DNA of 39,290 bases from Trebonia sp036509215 (GCA_036509215.1 DATCGA010000036.1:1-39290); one strand, 5' to 3'. Shown: positions 7,285 to 18,549, numbered from the stretch's first letter. The notes: generated by a model not told the origin, from the sequence alone. Made by a program: numbers and translations.

Positions 7285-8244
7285 TTACACCCAGCTGCGG
7301 CGTTCCGCAGCATACACGTCGGTCTGATGGGCCCGGCCGACGACGTCCGCGACCCGGTCCACCCCCCGGGCCGCCAGTTCCTCCTCGAGTTCGCGCTGAA
7401 TGCGGGAGCAGGCGGACGGGTCGTGGAACAGCACCGTGCCGAGGGCCACCATGGACGCCCCCGCGAGCAGGAACTCGAGCGCGTCGCGGCCGGTCCGCAC
7501 GCCGCCGCAGCCGATGATGGGCACGTCAGGCAGCGCCTCCCTGACCGCCCACACGCAGCGCACCGCGATCGGCCGGATGGCGGGGCCCGACAGGCCCCCG
7601 GAGAGCCCGGCCAGGGCCGGGCGGAACGTCACCGGGTCGATCGCCATGCCGGGCAGCGTGTTGATCATGGAGAGGCCGTCCGCGCCCGCGGCGACGCAGG
7701 CCCGCGCGACCGAGACGATGTCGGTCACCTCAGGCGACAGCTTGGCGAAGACCGGGATGTCGTACCGCGCGGACCCGCGCACGGCCGCCACCACCGCCCC
7801 GGCGGCGGCCGGGTCGAGCGCGAACGGGCGGCCGGCGGCGGCGGCGTCCGGGCAGCCGAGGTTCACCTCGATCGCGGTGACGCCGGCCGAGTCCGACAGC
7901 CGGGAGGAAAGCTCGCCGTACTCGCGGCTGGTGTGCCCGGCGACCGACACGAACGCGCGGGCCCCCCGCGACAGCAGCCACGGCAGGTCGCGCTGGAGGA
8001 AGCCGTCCAGGCCCGGCCCCTGCAGGCCGACCGAGGAGAGCAGGCCGCTCGGCGTCTCGGCCATCCGCGGGGCCGGGTTGCCCGCCCGCGGCTCGAGGGT
8101 GACCGACTTGGTGATCACCGCGCCGATCCTGGCCACGTCGGTGAACTGGGCGAGCTCGCGCCCGGCGCCTGCGCAGCCGGCGGCGGTGAGGATGGGCGAC
8201 GGCAGGTCCAGGTGCCCGACCCGGGTCCGCAGGTCAGCCGGCAT
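7285..8244 (-). CDS. pyrD: Dihydroorotate dehydrogenase, class 1B catalytic subunit
   Basis: Oxidises dihydroorotate to orotate with FMN and passes electrons to PyrK. The 319-residue protein has LPSPILTAAGCAG at the start, ITKSVTLEPRAGNP, the active-site loop region EVNLGCPD, FAKLSPEVTDI, SMINTLPGMAID and the FMN phosphate loop IIGCGGVRTGRDALEFLLAGAS. The ATG at 8244 follows AGGAGGAGA at ideal distance; the open frame continues upstream but that part is antisense noise over pyrK. Class 1B enzymes need the FAD/2Fe-2S subunit, encoded just upstream. Confidence 0.95.
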   Translation of the reverse strand: MPADLRTRVGHLDLPSPILTAAGCAGAGRELAQFTDVARIGAVITKSVTLEPRAGNPAPRMAETPSGLLSSVGLQGPGLDGFLQRDLPWLLSRGARAFVSVAGHTSREYGELSSRLSDSAGVTAIEVNLGCPDAAAAGRPFALDPAAAGAVVAAVRGSARYDIPVFAKLSPEVTDIVSVARACVAAGADGLSMINTLPGMAIDPVTFRPALAGLSGGLSGPAIRPIAVRCVWAVREALPDVPIIGCGGVRTGRDALEFLLAGASMVALGTVLFHDPSACSRIQRELEEELAARGVDRVADVVGRAHQTDVYAAERRSWV

Positions 8245-8270
8245 GCGGGGTCTCCTCCTGGGCTGAGCGG

Positions 8271-9203
8271 CTACCCGACATGGGAGCGCCCCTCGGTGAC
8301 CGGTCCGGCGCCGCTGGCGGCCGGGCGGGGCTTCCAGCCGGGGGCGCCGAGGGCGTCGAACGGGATCGTGCCGACGTCGTCCCAGCGCACCACGTCGCCG
8401 CGGAACACCGGCCCGTCCACGCACGCGCGGACCATCCGGGTGATCCCGTCGTTGCCGACCACGGGCAGCACGCACCCCATGCACAGGCCGGTCCCGCAGG
8501 TCATGGCGGGCTCGGACACCAGCGCCTGGACGGGGATGCCGTACCGGCCGGCCATCGCGCAGACCGACCGCAGCACCGGCACCGGGGCCGACGCGTAGAT
8601 CACGTCGGTGCGGGCCTGCTGCACGACCGTCGGCAGCATGTCCACCACCGACCCGCGCGAGCCGAGCGAGCCGTCGGCGGTGCTGATCACCGCCGACCGG
8701 CCGGTCCGGCGCGCGGTCAGCGCGCCGAACACCCGGTCGGCGCTCTCCGCGCCGAGCAGGAAGTCGGTCGCCGACTGGCGCTCGGTCAGCCGGGCGGCCA
8801 GCGCGAACAGCGGCGGCGCGCCCGCGCCGACGCCGAGCAGGAGGCAGGAGGCCGGGTCGCGGGGCATCGGGAACGGCCGCCCGAGCGGGCCGACCACGTC
8901 GAGCACGTCGCGGGCGCGGCAGTCGGCCAGCCACTGCGCGCCGGGCTCGCGCGGCAGGAACACGAACTCGACCGTGCCGCCGTGGTCCGGTCGCACGTCG
9001 TGCACCGGGAACGTGCGGCGCGCGATCATGCCGGACTGCAGGCCGCCGACCGCGATCGCGATGAACTGGCCGGGCCGGAACCGGGTCGCGATCGCGGGGG
9101 CGACCACGGTCATGGCGACGTACGCGTCGACGCGGCGCACCGTGAGCACCGTGCCGCGCACTTGTACGGGCGCCACCCCGCCTTCCCGCTCGTTGCCTGC
9201 CAT
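8271..9203 (-). CDS. pyrK: Dihydroorotate dehydrogenase electron-transfer subunit (PyrK)
   Basis: Ferredoxin-reductase-like partner of PyrD that moves electrons from the FMN subunit to NAD+. The 310-residue protein shows the FAD-binding RPGQFIAIAV and RRTFPVHD, the nucleotide loop LLLGVGAGAPPL and a C-terminal 2Fe-2S cluster motif CGTGLCMGC plus a later Cys in RACVDGPVF. The ATG at 9203 lies 40 bp after the carB stop; a purine-rich GGCGG run precedes it. The C-terminal ~30 residues after FRGDVV are Pro/Gly/Ala-rich and probably disordered. Confidence 0.93.
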   Translation of the reverse strand: MAGNEREGGVAPVQVRGTVLTVRRVDAYVAMTVVAPAIATRFRPGQFIAIAVGGLQSGMIARRTFPVHDVRPDHGGTVEFVFLPREPGAQWLADCRARDVLDVVGPLGRPFPMPRDPASCLLLGVGAGAPPLFALAARLTERQSATDFLLGAESADRVFGALTARRTGRSAVISTADGSLGSRGSVVDMLPTVVQQARTDVIYASAPVPVLRSVCAMAGRYGIPVQALVSEPAMTCGTGLCMGCVLPVVGNDGITRMVRACVDGPVFRGDVVRWDDVGTIPFDALGAPGWKPRPAASGAGPVTEGRSHVG

Positions 9204-9243
9204 CGCGCCGCCGCCCCGCCCCAGTCTCAGTCCAGCCCTGTTG

Positions 9244-12606
<3,363 letters not shown>

Positions 12607-12609
12607 GCG

Positions 12610-13791
12610 TCACTGACCCCCGTTCATCAGGGTGGCGAACTGGTCGAAGAGGTCCACCGCGTCGTGCGGGCCGGGGGCCGCCTCCGGGTGGTACTGGACG
12701 GCGAAGGCGGGCCGGTCGAGCAGCCTGATCCCCTCGACCACGCCGTCGTTGAGGTTCACGTGGGTCACCGCAGCCGCCCCGTAGGGGGTCTCGAACGGTT
12801 TGCGGGCACCGGGCGGTACGTGCGCCCAGGCGCCGCCCGGCTCGCGCTCTTGCGCCGCTTCCGGTGGAAGCGCGGCCGCGAAGCCGTGGTTGTGGCTGGT
12901 GATGTAGACCTTGCCGGTGGACAGGTCCATCACCGGCTGGTTCACGCCCCGGTGGCCGTAGCGCAGCTTGTAGGTGTCGAGGCCGACGGCCCGGGACAGG
13001 ATCTGGCTGCCGAAGCAGATGCCGAACAGCGGGACCCCCGCGTCGAGCACGCCGCGCATCGCCGCGACCGCGTAGCCGGCCGCGGCCGGGTCGCCGGGGC
13101 CGTTGGAGAAGAACACGCCGTCCGGCGCGGTGGCGAGGATCTCGTCGGCGGTGACGGTGGCCGGGAGCACCCGCACCTCCATCCCCCGGGCGGCCATGTT
13201 CTGCGGGGTCGCGTTCTTGATGCCGAGGTCGACCGCGGCGACCCGGTACCTGGTCGTGGTCCCGGCCGGCGGTGAGACCGTGTACGGGTGCGGCGTGGTG
13301 ACGATCCGGGCCAGGTCGGCCCCGGTCATGCCCGGGCTGGCGAGGACCCGGTCGAGCAGCCGGGCCGGGTCGTCCTCGACGGTGGAGACGGCCGCCCGCA
13401 TCGCGCCGTGCTCGCGCAGCCGCATGGTCAGCGCGCGGGTCCCGGTGAGGGCGATGCCGGTGATCCCCTGGGCCTTGAGCTCGGCGTCGAGCGAGCGCTT
13501 GGCCCGCCAGCTCGAGGCGATCCGGGCGGGCTCGCGGACCACGTAGCCGCTGACCCAGATCCGGTGCGACTCCTGGTCCTCGTCGTTGATGCCGGTGTTG
13601 CCGATGTGCGGCGCGGTCATCGCGACGATCTGGCCGCAGTACGACGGGTCGGTCAGCGTCTCCTGGTAGCCGGTCATGCCGGTGTTGAACACCATCTCGC
13701 CGAACGACTCGCCGTGGCCGCCGAACCCGGTGCCGCGCAGCGTCGTGCCGTCCTCAAGGACCAGCATCGCGTCCGGTCCGGTGTTGCTCAT
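12610..13791 (-). CDS. carA: Carbamoyl-phosphate synthase small subunit (glutaminase)
   Basis: Hydrolyses glutamine and channels ammonia to CarB. The 393-residue protein has the N-terminal CPSase domain (LEDGTTLRGTGFG, EMVFNTGMTGYQE, DPSYCGQIV) and a class I amidotransferase domain with FFSNGPGDPA, the nucleophile Cys in FGICFGSQILSRA, HNHGFA and the His/Glu pair in QYHPEAAPGPHD. The residue after GICFG is Ser, where related enzymes usually have His or Asn. The ATG at 13791 overlaps the pyrC stop by ATGA, indicating translational coupling; the much longer open frame upstream is antisense-frame noise over pyrC. Confidence 0.97.
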   Translation of the reverse strand: MSNTGPDAMLVLEDGTTLRGTGFGGHGESFGEMVFNTGMTGYQETLTDPSYCGQIVAMTAPHIGNTGINDEDQESHRIWVSGYVVREPARIASSWRAKRSLDAELKAQGITGIALTGTRALTMRLREHGAMRAAVSTVEDDPARLLDRVLASPGMTGADLARIVTTPHPYTVSPPAGTTTRYRVAAVDLGIKNATPQNMAARGMEVRVLPATVTADEILATAPDGVFFSNGPGDPAAAGYAVAAMRGVLDAGVPLFGICFGSQILSRAVGLDTYKLRYGHRGVNQPVMDLSTGKVYITSHNHGFAAALPPEAAQEREPGGAWAHVPPGARKPFETPYGAAAVTHVNLNDGVVEGIRLLDRPAFAVQYHPEAAPGPHDAVDLFDQFATLMNGGQ

Positions 13792-15083
13792 CGGGTCACC
13801 TTTCCATCGAGGACCGTCGCGGTGCCGCGCAGGAACACGGCGGCCACGGCGCCCGGCAGCGCCCGGCCCGCGAACGGGTTGTTGCGGCTTTTGGACGCGT
13901 GCGTCCTCGGGTCCACCGCCGCCGCCGGCGCGGCCGCGTCGTACAGGGTCAGGTTGGCGGGCGCCCCGGGCGCGATCGGCTGCCCGTGGCCGGGCACCCG
14001 GCCGATGGCGGCGGGGCGGACCGACATCCGGTCGGCGACGCCCGCCCAGTCCAGCAGCCCGCCCTCGACCATCGCGAGCTGCACCACCCGCAGCGCCGTC
14101 TCGAGCCCGGTCATGCCGTTGGCGGCGGCCGCCCACTCGGCCTCCTTGGCCTCGACCGGGTGCGGCGCGTGGTCGGTCGCCACGCAGTCGATGGTGCCGT
14201 CGGCGAGCGCGGCGCGGAGCGCGTCGACGTCCGCCTGGGTGCGCAGCGGCGGGTTGACCTTGAATACCGTGTCGTAGTCGGCGGCGAGGTCGTCGGTCAG
14301 CAGCAGGTGGTGCGGCGTCACCTCGGCGGTCACCCGCCAGCCCTTGGACTTGGCCCAGCGGATGATCTCGACCGAGCCGGCCGTGGACACGTGGCAGACG
14401 TGCAGGGCGGCGTCCACGTGCGCGGCGAGCAGGCAGTCGCGGGCGATGATCGCCTCCTCGGCGGCGGCCGGCCAGCCCGCCAGCCCGAGCCTGGAGGCCA
14501 CCTCGCCCTCGTTCAGCTGCGCGCCCTCGGTCAGCCGGGGCTCCTGCGCGTGCTGCGCGATCACGCCGTCGAACGCCTTGACGTACTCGAGCGCGCGGCG
14601 CATCAGCAGCGGGTCGGCGACGCAGAAGCCGTCGTCGGAGAAGACGCGGACGCGGGCGGCCGAGTCGGCCATCGCGCCCAGCTCGGCCAACTGCTTGCCG
14701 GCCAGCCCCACGGTGACCGCGCCGACCGGGCGGACGTCGACGTAGCCGGCCTGCTGGCCGAGCCGCCAGACCTGCTCGACCACGCCGGCGGTATCGGCCA
14801 CCGGCTCGGTGTTGGCCATCGCGTGCACCGCGGTGTAGCCGCCGAGGGCGGCCGCGCGGGTGCCGGTCTCCACCGTCTCGGCGTCTTCCCGGCCCGGCTC
14901 GCGCAGGTGCGTGTGCAGGTCGACCAGGCCGGGCAGGGCAACCAGGCCGCCCGCGTCGAGCACGGTCGCCCCGACCGCGGTCAGGCCAGGGCCGACGGCG
15001 GCGATGATGCCGTCGTTGATGTGAATGTCGGCTGCCTCGCCGCCGGTAATCGAGGCGCCCTTGATGAGCCACTGCTCGCTCAT
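13788..15083 (-). CDS. pyrC: Dihydroorotase, class I
   Basis: Cyclises carbamoyl aspartate to dihydroorotate with two zinc ions. The 431-residue protein shows the metal-binding DLHTHLREPG, the conserved AMANTEPV loop, AQHAQEPRL, HVCHVSTAGSVE, AEVTPHHLLL, KVNPPLRT and the catalytic Asp in VATDHAPHP. The ATG at 15083 follows GGAGGAGAC at short spacing, overlaps the stop of an upstream 15-codon ORF, and its own stop overlaps carA. Confidence 0.97.
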   Translation of the reverse strand: MSEQWLIKGASITGGEAADIHINDGIIAAVGPGLTAVGATVLDAGGLVALPGLVDLHTHLREPGREDAETVETGTRAAALGGYTAVHAMANTEPVADTAGVVEQVWRLGQQAGYVDVRPVGAVTVGLAGKQLAELGAMADSAARVRVFSDDGFCVADPLLMRRALEYVKAFDGVIAQHAQEPRLTEGAQLNEGEVASRLGLAGWPAAAEEAIIARDCLLAAHVDAALHVCHVSTAGSVEIIRWAKSKGWRVTAEVTPHHLLLTDDLAADYDTVFKVNPPLRTQADVDALRAALADGTIDCVATDHAPHPVEAKEAEWAAAANGMTGLETALRVVQLAMVEGGLLDWAGVADRMSVRPAAIGRVPGHGQPIAPGAPANLTLYDAAAPAAAVDPRTHASKSRNNPFAGRALPGAVAAVFLRGTATVLDGKVTR

Positions 15084-15127
15084 AGTGTCTCCTCCGCAGC
15101 GCCGCCGAGCATGAAATGTGTGCTCAT
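15080..15127 (-). CDS. Possible 15-residue ORF coupling pyrB to pyrC
   Basis: Between pyrB and pyrC lies the ORF MSTHFMLGGAAEETL. Its ATG overlaps the pyrB stop (ATGA), and its TGA overlaps the pyrC ATG, so a ribosome could pass without a gap from pyrB through it to pyrC. The segment MLGGAAE repeats the C-terminus of PyrB (LMLGGAAEGAA), and the DNA ATGCTCGGCGGCGC is identical in both. The ORF therefore seems to have arisen by duplication of the pyrB 3' end, which also supplies the GGAGGAG ribosome binding site of pyrC. Translation is inferred from the overlaps only. Confidence 0.4.
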   Translation of the reverse strand: MSTHFMLGGAAEETL

Positions 15128-16071
15128 GCTGCGCCTTCCGCCGCGCCGCCGAGCATGAGATAGAGGACGGCCATCCGGACCGTCACGCCGTTGGCCACCT
15201 GGGCGACGATCGTGGACCTGGGCGAGTCGGCGACCTCGGCCGCGATCTCCACGCCCCGGTTCATCGGGCCCGGGTGCATGACGATGGCGTGCTCGGGCAG
15301 CAGCGCCATCCGGCCGGTGTCGAGGCCGTAGCGGCGGCGGTACTCGCGGACGGTCGGGAAGAACGCGGCCGACATCCGCTCCTGCTGCACCCGGAGCATC
15401 ATCGCCACGTCGGTCTTGCGCAGCTCGGCGTCGAAGTCGTAGCTGGCCTTGCACGGCCAGGTCTCGATCGCCCACGGCATCAGGGTGGGCGGGGCGACCA
15501 CCGTCACCTCGGCCCCGAGGGTGTCGAGCAGCAGCACGTTGGAGCGGGCGACCCGGGAGTGCAGGATGTCGCCCACGATCGTCACCCGGACCCCGTCCAG
15601 GCCCTTGCCGCGCTGGTCGGGGCCGACCAGCCGCTGCCGGATGGTGAACGCGTCGAGCAGCGCCTGGGTGGGGTGCTCGTGCGTCCCGTCGCCCGCGTTG
15701 ATCACCCGGCCGCTGGTCCAGTCGGCCAGCCGCCGGGGCGCGCCCGAGGCGGGGTGCCTGACCACGATCGCGTCGGAGCCCATCGCCTCCAGGGTCAGCG
15801 CGGTGTCCTTGAGCGACTCGCCCTTGGCGACGCTCGACCCCTTGGCGGAGAAGTTGATCACATCGGCCGACAGGCGCTTGGCGGCCGCCTCGAACGAGGC
15901 CCTGGTCCTGGTCGAGTCCTCGTAGAAGAGGTTGACGACGGTCCGGCCGCGCAGCGTCGGCAGCTTCTTGATCGGCCGCCCGGCGACGCTGGCGAGCTCG
16001 GCGGCGGTGTCCAGGATCAGCACCGCGTCCTCGCGGCTGAGGTCGCCGGCCGAGATCAGGTGCTTGTTCAC
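15124..16071 (-). CDS. pyrB: Aspartate carbamoyltransferase catalytic chain
   Basis: Joins carbamoyl phosphate and aspartate, the committed step of pyrimidine synthesis. The 315-residue protein has the carbamoyl-phosphate loop FYEDSTRTRASFE, SSVAKGESL with its Lys, GDGTHEHPTQALLDA, IVGDILHSRVARSN, LRVQQER and MHPGPMNRGVEIA. No regulatory chain (PyrI) gene is present, as usual in actinobacteria, where control is through PyrR. The ATG at 16071 overlaps the pyrR stop by ATGA. The last codons are duplicated just downstream in the mini-ORF before pyrC. Confidence 0.97.
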   Translation of the reverse strand: MNKHLISAGDLSREDAVLILDTAAELASVAGRPIKKLPTLRGRTVVNLFYEDSTRTRASFEAAAKRLSADVINFSAKGSSVAKGESLKDTALTLEAMGSDAIVVRHPASGAPRRLADWTSGRVINAGDGTHEHPTQALLDAFTIRQRLVGPDQRGKGLDGVRVTIVGDILHSRVARSNVLLLDTLGAEVTVVAPPTLMPWAIETWPCKASYDFDAELRKTDVAMMLRVQQERMSAAFFPTVREYRRRYGLDTGRMALLPEHAIVMHPGPMNRGVEIAAEVADSPRSTIVAQVANGVTVRMAVLYLMLGGAAEGAA

Positions 16072-16697
16072 TGGTCGCTCTCCCCGAGTAGCACCGAGTC
16101 TCCGCCGTCGCTCTCCGACAGCAGCACCCGCACCGCCTCGCGGTGCGCGGTCGGCAGGTTCTTGCCGACGTAGTCGGCGCGGATCGGCAGTTCGCGGTGG
16201 CCTCGGTCGACCAGCACCGCGAGCTGGACCGAGCGCGGCCGGCCGAGGTCGTTGAGCGCGTCCAGGGCGGCGCGGACGGTCCGGCCGGAGAAGAGCACGT
16301 CGTCGACGAGGACGACGGTCTTGCCGTCCACCCCGTCTGGCGGCACCTCGGTCCGCTGCAGCGCCCGGGCCGGGCGCAGCCGCAGGTCGTCGCGGTGCAT
16401 GGTGACGTCGAGGGAGCCCACCGGCGCGGGCGCGCCCTCGAACTCGCCGATCCGGGCGGCCAGGCGGCGGGCGAGGTAGACGCCGCGGGTGGGGATGCCG
16501 AGCAGCACGATCCCCTCGCCGCCGTGCGTCCGCTCCAGGATCTCGTGCGCGATACGGCTCAAAGCGCGACGGATCTCTTCCGGAGTGAGCACCGCCTTCC
16601 AGCCCTGCTGGTCCGGGCTCGGATGATCCGGGCGGTCGAGCTTGCCGGGGCCGCTATCGCCCGGCGCGTGATCTGGTTCAGGTCGCATTGCGCACAC
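16068..16697 (-). CDS. pyrR: Pyrimidine operon regulator / uracil phosphoribosyltransferase
   Basis: RNA-binding regulator that senses UMP and represses the pyr mRNA; many family members also have uracil phosphoribosyltransferase activity. The 209-residue protein shows the PRPP-binding VVLVDDVLFSGRTVRAALDAL, GIPTRGVYLARRLAARI, and RGHRELPIRADYVGKNLPT, all typical. The N-terminal ~35 residues are extra and polar. GTG at 16697 is chosen because AAGGAGG precedes it by 9 nt; the ATG at 16688 is 18 nt away. First gene of the operon, preceded by a PyrR-binding hairpin. Confidence 0.95.
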   Translation of the reverse strand: MCAMRPEPDHAPGDSGPGKLDRPDHPSPDQQGWKAVLTPEEIRRALSRIAHEILERTHGGEGIVLLGIPTRGVYLARRLAARIGEFEGAPAPVGSLDVTMHRDDLRLRPARALQRTEVPPDGVDGKTVVLVDDVLFSGRTVRAALDALNDLGRPRSVQLAVLVDRGHRELPIRADYVGKNLPTAHREAVRVLLSESDGGDSVLLGESDQ

Positions 16698-16703
16698 CAG
16701 TCA

Positions 16704-16735
16704 CGACCTCCTTCCCCGTCTCACGGGACGGTCCA
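16704..16735 (-). promoter_or_regulatory. PyrR-binding RNA hairpin overlapping the ribosome binding site region
   Basis: In the pyrR leader, a CCGTC/GACGG stem (16731-16727 with 16720-16716) presents the loop CCGTGA. The stretch TCCCGTGAG (16728-16720) matches the conserved PyrR recognition element UCCNGNGAG exactly. The Shine-Dalgarno AAGGAGG (16713-16707) follows directly. In mycobacteria a hairpin in this position lets PyrR-UMP block translation initiation; no anti-terminator/terminator pair is visible, so translational repression is the likely mode here too. Confidence 0.85.
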
Positions 16736-16809
16736 TTAAAGGATGCCTACATCGACCACCGTACCAGCAGGTATGTGCCGGCCACCCAAACCCAGGCGTC
16801 GCCGCCGCA

Positions 16810-16815
16810 CTATTA
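16810..16815 (-). promoter_or_regulatory. Tentative -10 of the pyr operon
   Basis: Minus-strand TAATAG would give a leader of about 105 nt that contains the PyrR hairpin. The matching -35 is weak, so this is only a suggestion. Confidence 0.25.
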
Positions 16816-16935
16816 GCCACACAACGAACACGAAAGGTCACTACACTGTGGTTGCCCCGCCCCACGGAGCGTCCCCGAGCGTTACTTCGCTTCCCCTCCG
16901 CCACGCCGAGCGACCGATTCGCCCCCATGCGAGCA

Positions 16936-16951
16936 CCGGGGCCGGCCCCGG
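16936..16951. repeat. Perfect 16-bp GC palindrome in the pyrR-bldD gap
   Basis: CCGGGGCCGGCCCCGG is a perfect palindrome; CCCCAT (16923-16928) and ATGGGG (16952-16957) also pair around it. Lies between the divergent pyr and bldD promoters. Role unknown. Confidence 0.6.
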
Positions 16952-16968
16952 ATGGGGAGCATGAAAGC

Positions 16969-16984
16969 TGTGATTTACGTCACA
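16969..16984. promoter_or_regulatory. Perfect Crp-type site
   Basis: TGTGATTTACGTCACA matches the Crp consensus TGTGA-N6-TCACA at all ten defined positions. It lies 257 bp before bldD and about 270 bp before pyrR, in the shared divergent control region. A cAMP-Crp input on bldD or the pyr operon is inferred, not shown. Confidence 0.55.
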
Positions 16985-17185
16985 TTGGACATACGGGTTC
17001 ATAACGTTTCGAGAGCGCCAGAGGTCCCCGCTTTGCCCGCTCTGCACACGGGAATGCCGATTACAGCGGGGGTTGTCGCGTTCCGGCGCCGGGTAGGTAG
17101 CGATAGGAAAGGGAGATGCCGGTTACTAGACGAGTTCAACCAGTTTTTGCCATTCGGCTTGACCTTGTCGCTCTCGCCGCCTACC

Positions 17186-17200
17186 GTCACTGTGCGTAAC
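17186..17200 (+). promoter_or_regulatory. BldD box upstream of bldD
   Basis: GTCACTGTGCGTAAC matches the BldD consensus nTnACnC(A/T)GnGTnAn at all but one defined position. It ends 40 bp before the bldD start. BldD is known to repress its own gene in Streptomyces, so this is the probable autoregulatory operator. A short dyad TTACCGTAA follows at 17203-17211. Confidence 0.7.
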
Positions 17201-17240
17201 CGTTACCGTAAGCGACGACTGGCCGGGAAACCGAGGAAAA

Positions 17241-17738
17241 ATGCCATCTGAGTACGCCAAGACCCTGGGCGCGCGACTGCGCGCCATCCGCACGCAGCAG
17301 GGGCTCTCACTACACGGTGTTGAAGAGAAGTCCCGCGGCCGGTGGAAGGCCGTCGTCGTGGGCTCCTACGAGCGCGGCGACCGCTCCGTCACCGTCCAGA
17401 AGCTGGCCGAGTTGGCCGAGTTCTACGGGGTCCCCGTGTCCGAGCTGCTGCCGGGCGACGCGGCCCCCACCCCGATCGCGAGCGCTCCCAAGCTCGTGAT
17501 CGACCTTGAGCGGATGAACCAGCTGCCCAAGGAGAAGGTCGGCCCGCTGGCCCGCTACGTCGCCACCATCCAGGCGCAGCGCGGCGACTACAACGGCCGG
17601 GTGCTGTCGGTGCGGCATGAGGACCTGCGCTCGCTCGCGGTCATCTACGACAAGTCGCCCGCCGACCTGACCGAGGAGCTCATCAGCTGGGGCGTGCTCG
17701 ACGCGGACGCCCGGAGCAACTCCATCGAGTCCTTCTAG
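17241..17738 (+). CDS. bldD: Developmental master regulator BldD
   Basis: DNA-binding repressor of sporulation genes that dimerises on tetrameric c-di-GMP. The N-terminal XRE-type helix-turn-helix (residues ~5-70: YAKTLGARLRAIRTQQGLSL, SYERGDRSVTVQKLAELAEFYGVP) is followed by a linker and the c-di-GMP-binding C-terminal domain. The signature is RGD-N8-RHED; Streptomyces BldD has RGD-N8-RQDD, so the R..D pair is kept but the middle residues differ. The 165-residue length is normal. The ATG at 17241 follows GAGGAAAA. Its own BldD box lies upstream and a hairpin terminator downstream. Presence of bldD suggests a filamentous, sporulating actinomycete. Confidence 0.96.
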   Translation: MPSEYAKTLGARLRAIRTQQGLSLHGVEEKSRGRWKAVVVGSYERGDRSVTVQKLAELAEFYGVPVSELLPGDAAPTPIASAPKLVIDLERMNQLPKEKVGPLARYVATIQAQRGDYNGRVLSVRHEDLRSLAVIYDKSPADLTEELISWGVLDADARSNSIESF

Positions 17739-17752
17739 GCTCGAGCGGTCTG

Positions 17753-17792
17753 CCGCCCACCTGGCGTAACCCGGCTTTCGCCGGGTGGGCGG
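17753..17792 (+). terminator. Terminator of bldD
   Basis: A 9-bp outer stem (CCGCCCACC with GGTGGGCGG) and an inner CGGC-TTTC-GCCG stem form a long hairpin ending just before TTCGG, 15 bp after the bldD stop. Confidence 0.75.
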
Positions 17793-17874
17793 TTCGGCCT
17801 GCGAATTTAGGCAAATTGACGGCTTCCCGTCTTCGCGGCGGGCTCCCTTGCAGCGCAGCGCTGATTGTGCGAAA

Positions 17875-18369
17875 TCAGCTCACCGATCGCAGCGGCAGCA
17901 CCGGCTCGGTCTCGACCCCGAGCGCTCGCTCCGCCACCGTCAGAAACGTACTCGCGTCCCGCAGCAGGTCATCGGCCTCCTGCGGGGAGGCCGCCCTCGG
18001 CAGTCCGGCCTCGGCGGCGGCCCGCTTGGCCGCGCCGGCCGCGAAGAACGCCGCCCACTCGGCCAGCGCCGGCTCGACCTGCGGCAGCAGCTCCCAGACG
18101 GACCTCGGCCGACGGCGCCGCGCGCCGCTGCCGGGCTCGCCCCTGGCCGCCACGATCGCCGCGGCCGCGCGCAGCGCCGCCAGGTGCGCGCAGATGTAGC
18201 GAGTTCCTGGATCGCCCTCGGCTTCCGCCTCGGCCAGGCCGTGCCGCGCGGTGCGCAGCAGGCTCAGCGCCGCCGACGGCACCCGGCTCGGCAGCGGCAC
18301 GGCCTCGAACAGGCCAGTGTTGTCTGGCACGCGGTTGCGCGCCCTCGCGGTCGCGATCTCGCTGATCAT
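17875..18369 (-). CDS. SAV_6107-type HEPN domain protein
   Basis: A 164-residue, mostly alpha-helical protein that resembles the SAV_6107-type HEPN family of actinobacteria. HEPN proteins are helical-bundle proteins, often RNases of toxin modules, but this subfamily has no established function and I see no clear catalytic R-X4-6-H motif. Visible features: AALSLLRTARHGLAEAEAEGDPGTRYICAHLAALRAAAAIVAARG in segments, SVWELLPQVEPALAEWAAFFAAGAAKRAAAEAG, then DDLLRDASTFLTVAERAL. The ATG at 18369 is chosen because AAGGAG precedes it by 8 nt; GTG/ATG codons slightly upstream overlap the ribosome binding site. Upstream is a region with a LexA-like box. Confidence 0.8.
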   Translation of the reverse strand: MISEIATARARNRVPDNTGLFEAVPLPSRVPSAALSLLRTARHGLAEAEAEGDPGTRYICAHLAALRAAAAIVAARGEPGSGARRRRPRSVWELLPQVEPALAEWAAFFAAGAAKRAAAEAGLPRAASPQEADDLLRDASTFLTVAERALGVETEPVLPLRSVS

Positions 18370-18520
18370 GGTCATCACTCCTTCAGGTGATGCTGTGTTG
18401 TCCGCACTCGCCGGCTCGCCGTTCGCGCGGAGAGGAGGCTGGCCGGGCGAAGCGCTTCCCCACGCTCCGCCCGGCCGGCACCGGCCGCCGGGGGTCGCGG
18501 CGGCCGGAGCCTGTCCCCAT

Positions 18521-18549
18521 CATTCGAACACAGTTACATTCGAACACAG
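18521..18549. repeat. Two direct copies of CATTCGAACACAG
   Basis: CATTCGAACACAG occurs at 18521-18533 and 18537-18549, a 16-bp period. The second copy runs into the GTTCG half of a LexA-like site. Confidence 0.85.

Noticed and set aside
13792..15072. N-terminal extension of carA upstream of 13791
   Set aside because: The extra residues are Arg/Gly/Pro-rich frame noise over pyrC; the ATG at 13791 gives the family N-terminus.
17875..18369. HEPN-family gene as the toxin of a toxin-antitoxin pair
   Set aside because: No antitoxin-like (MNT or similar) gene is adjacent and no clear R-X4-6-H catalytic motif was seen.
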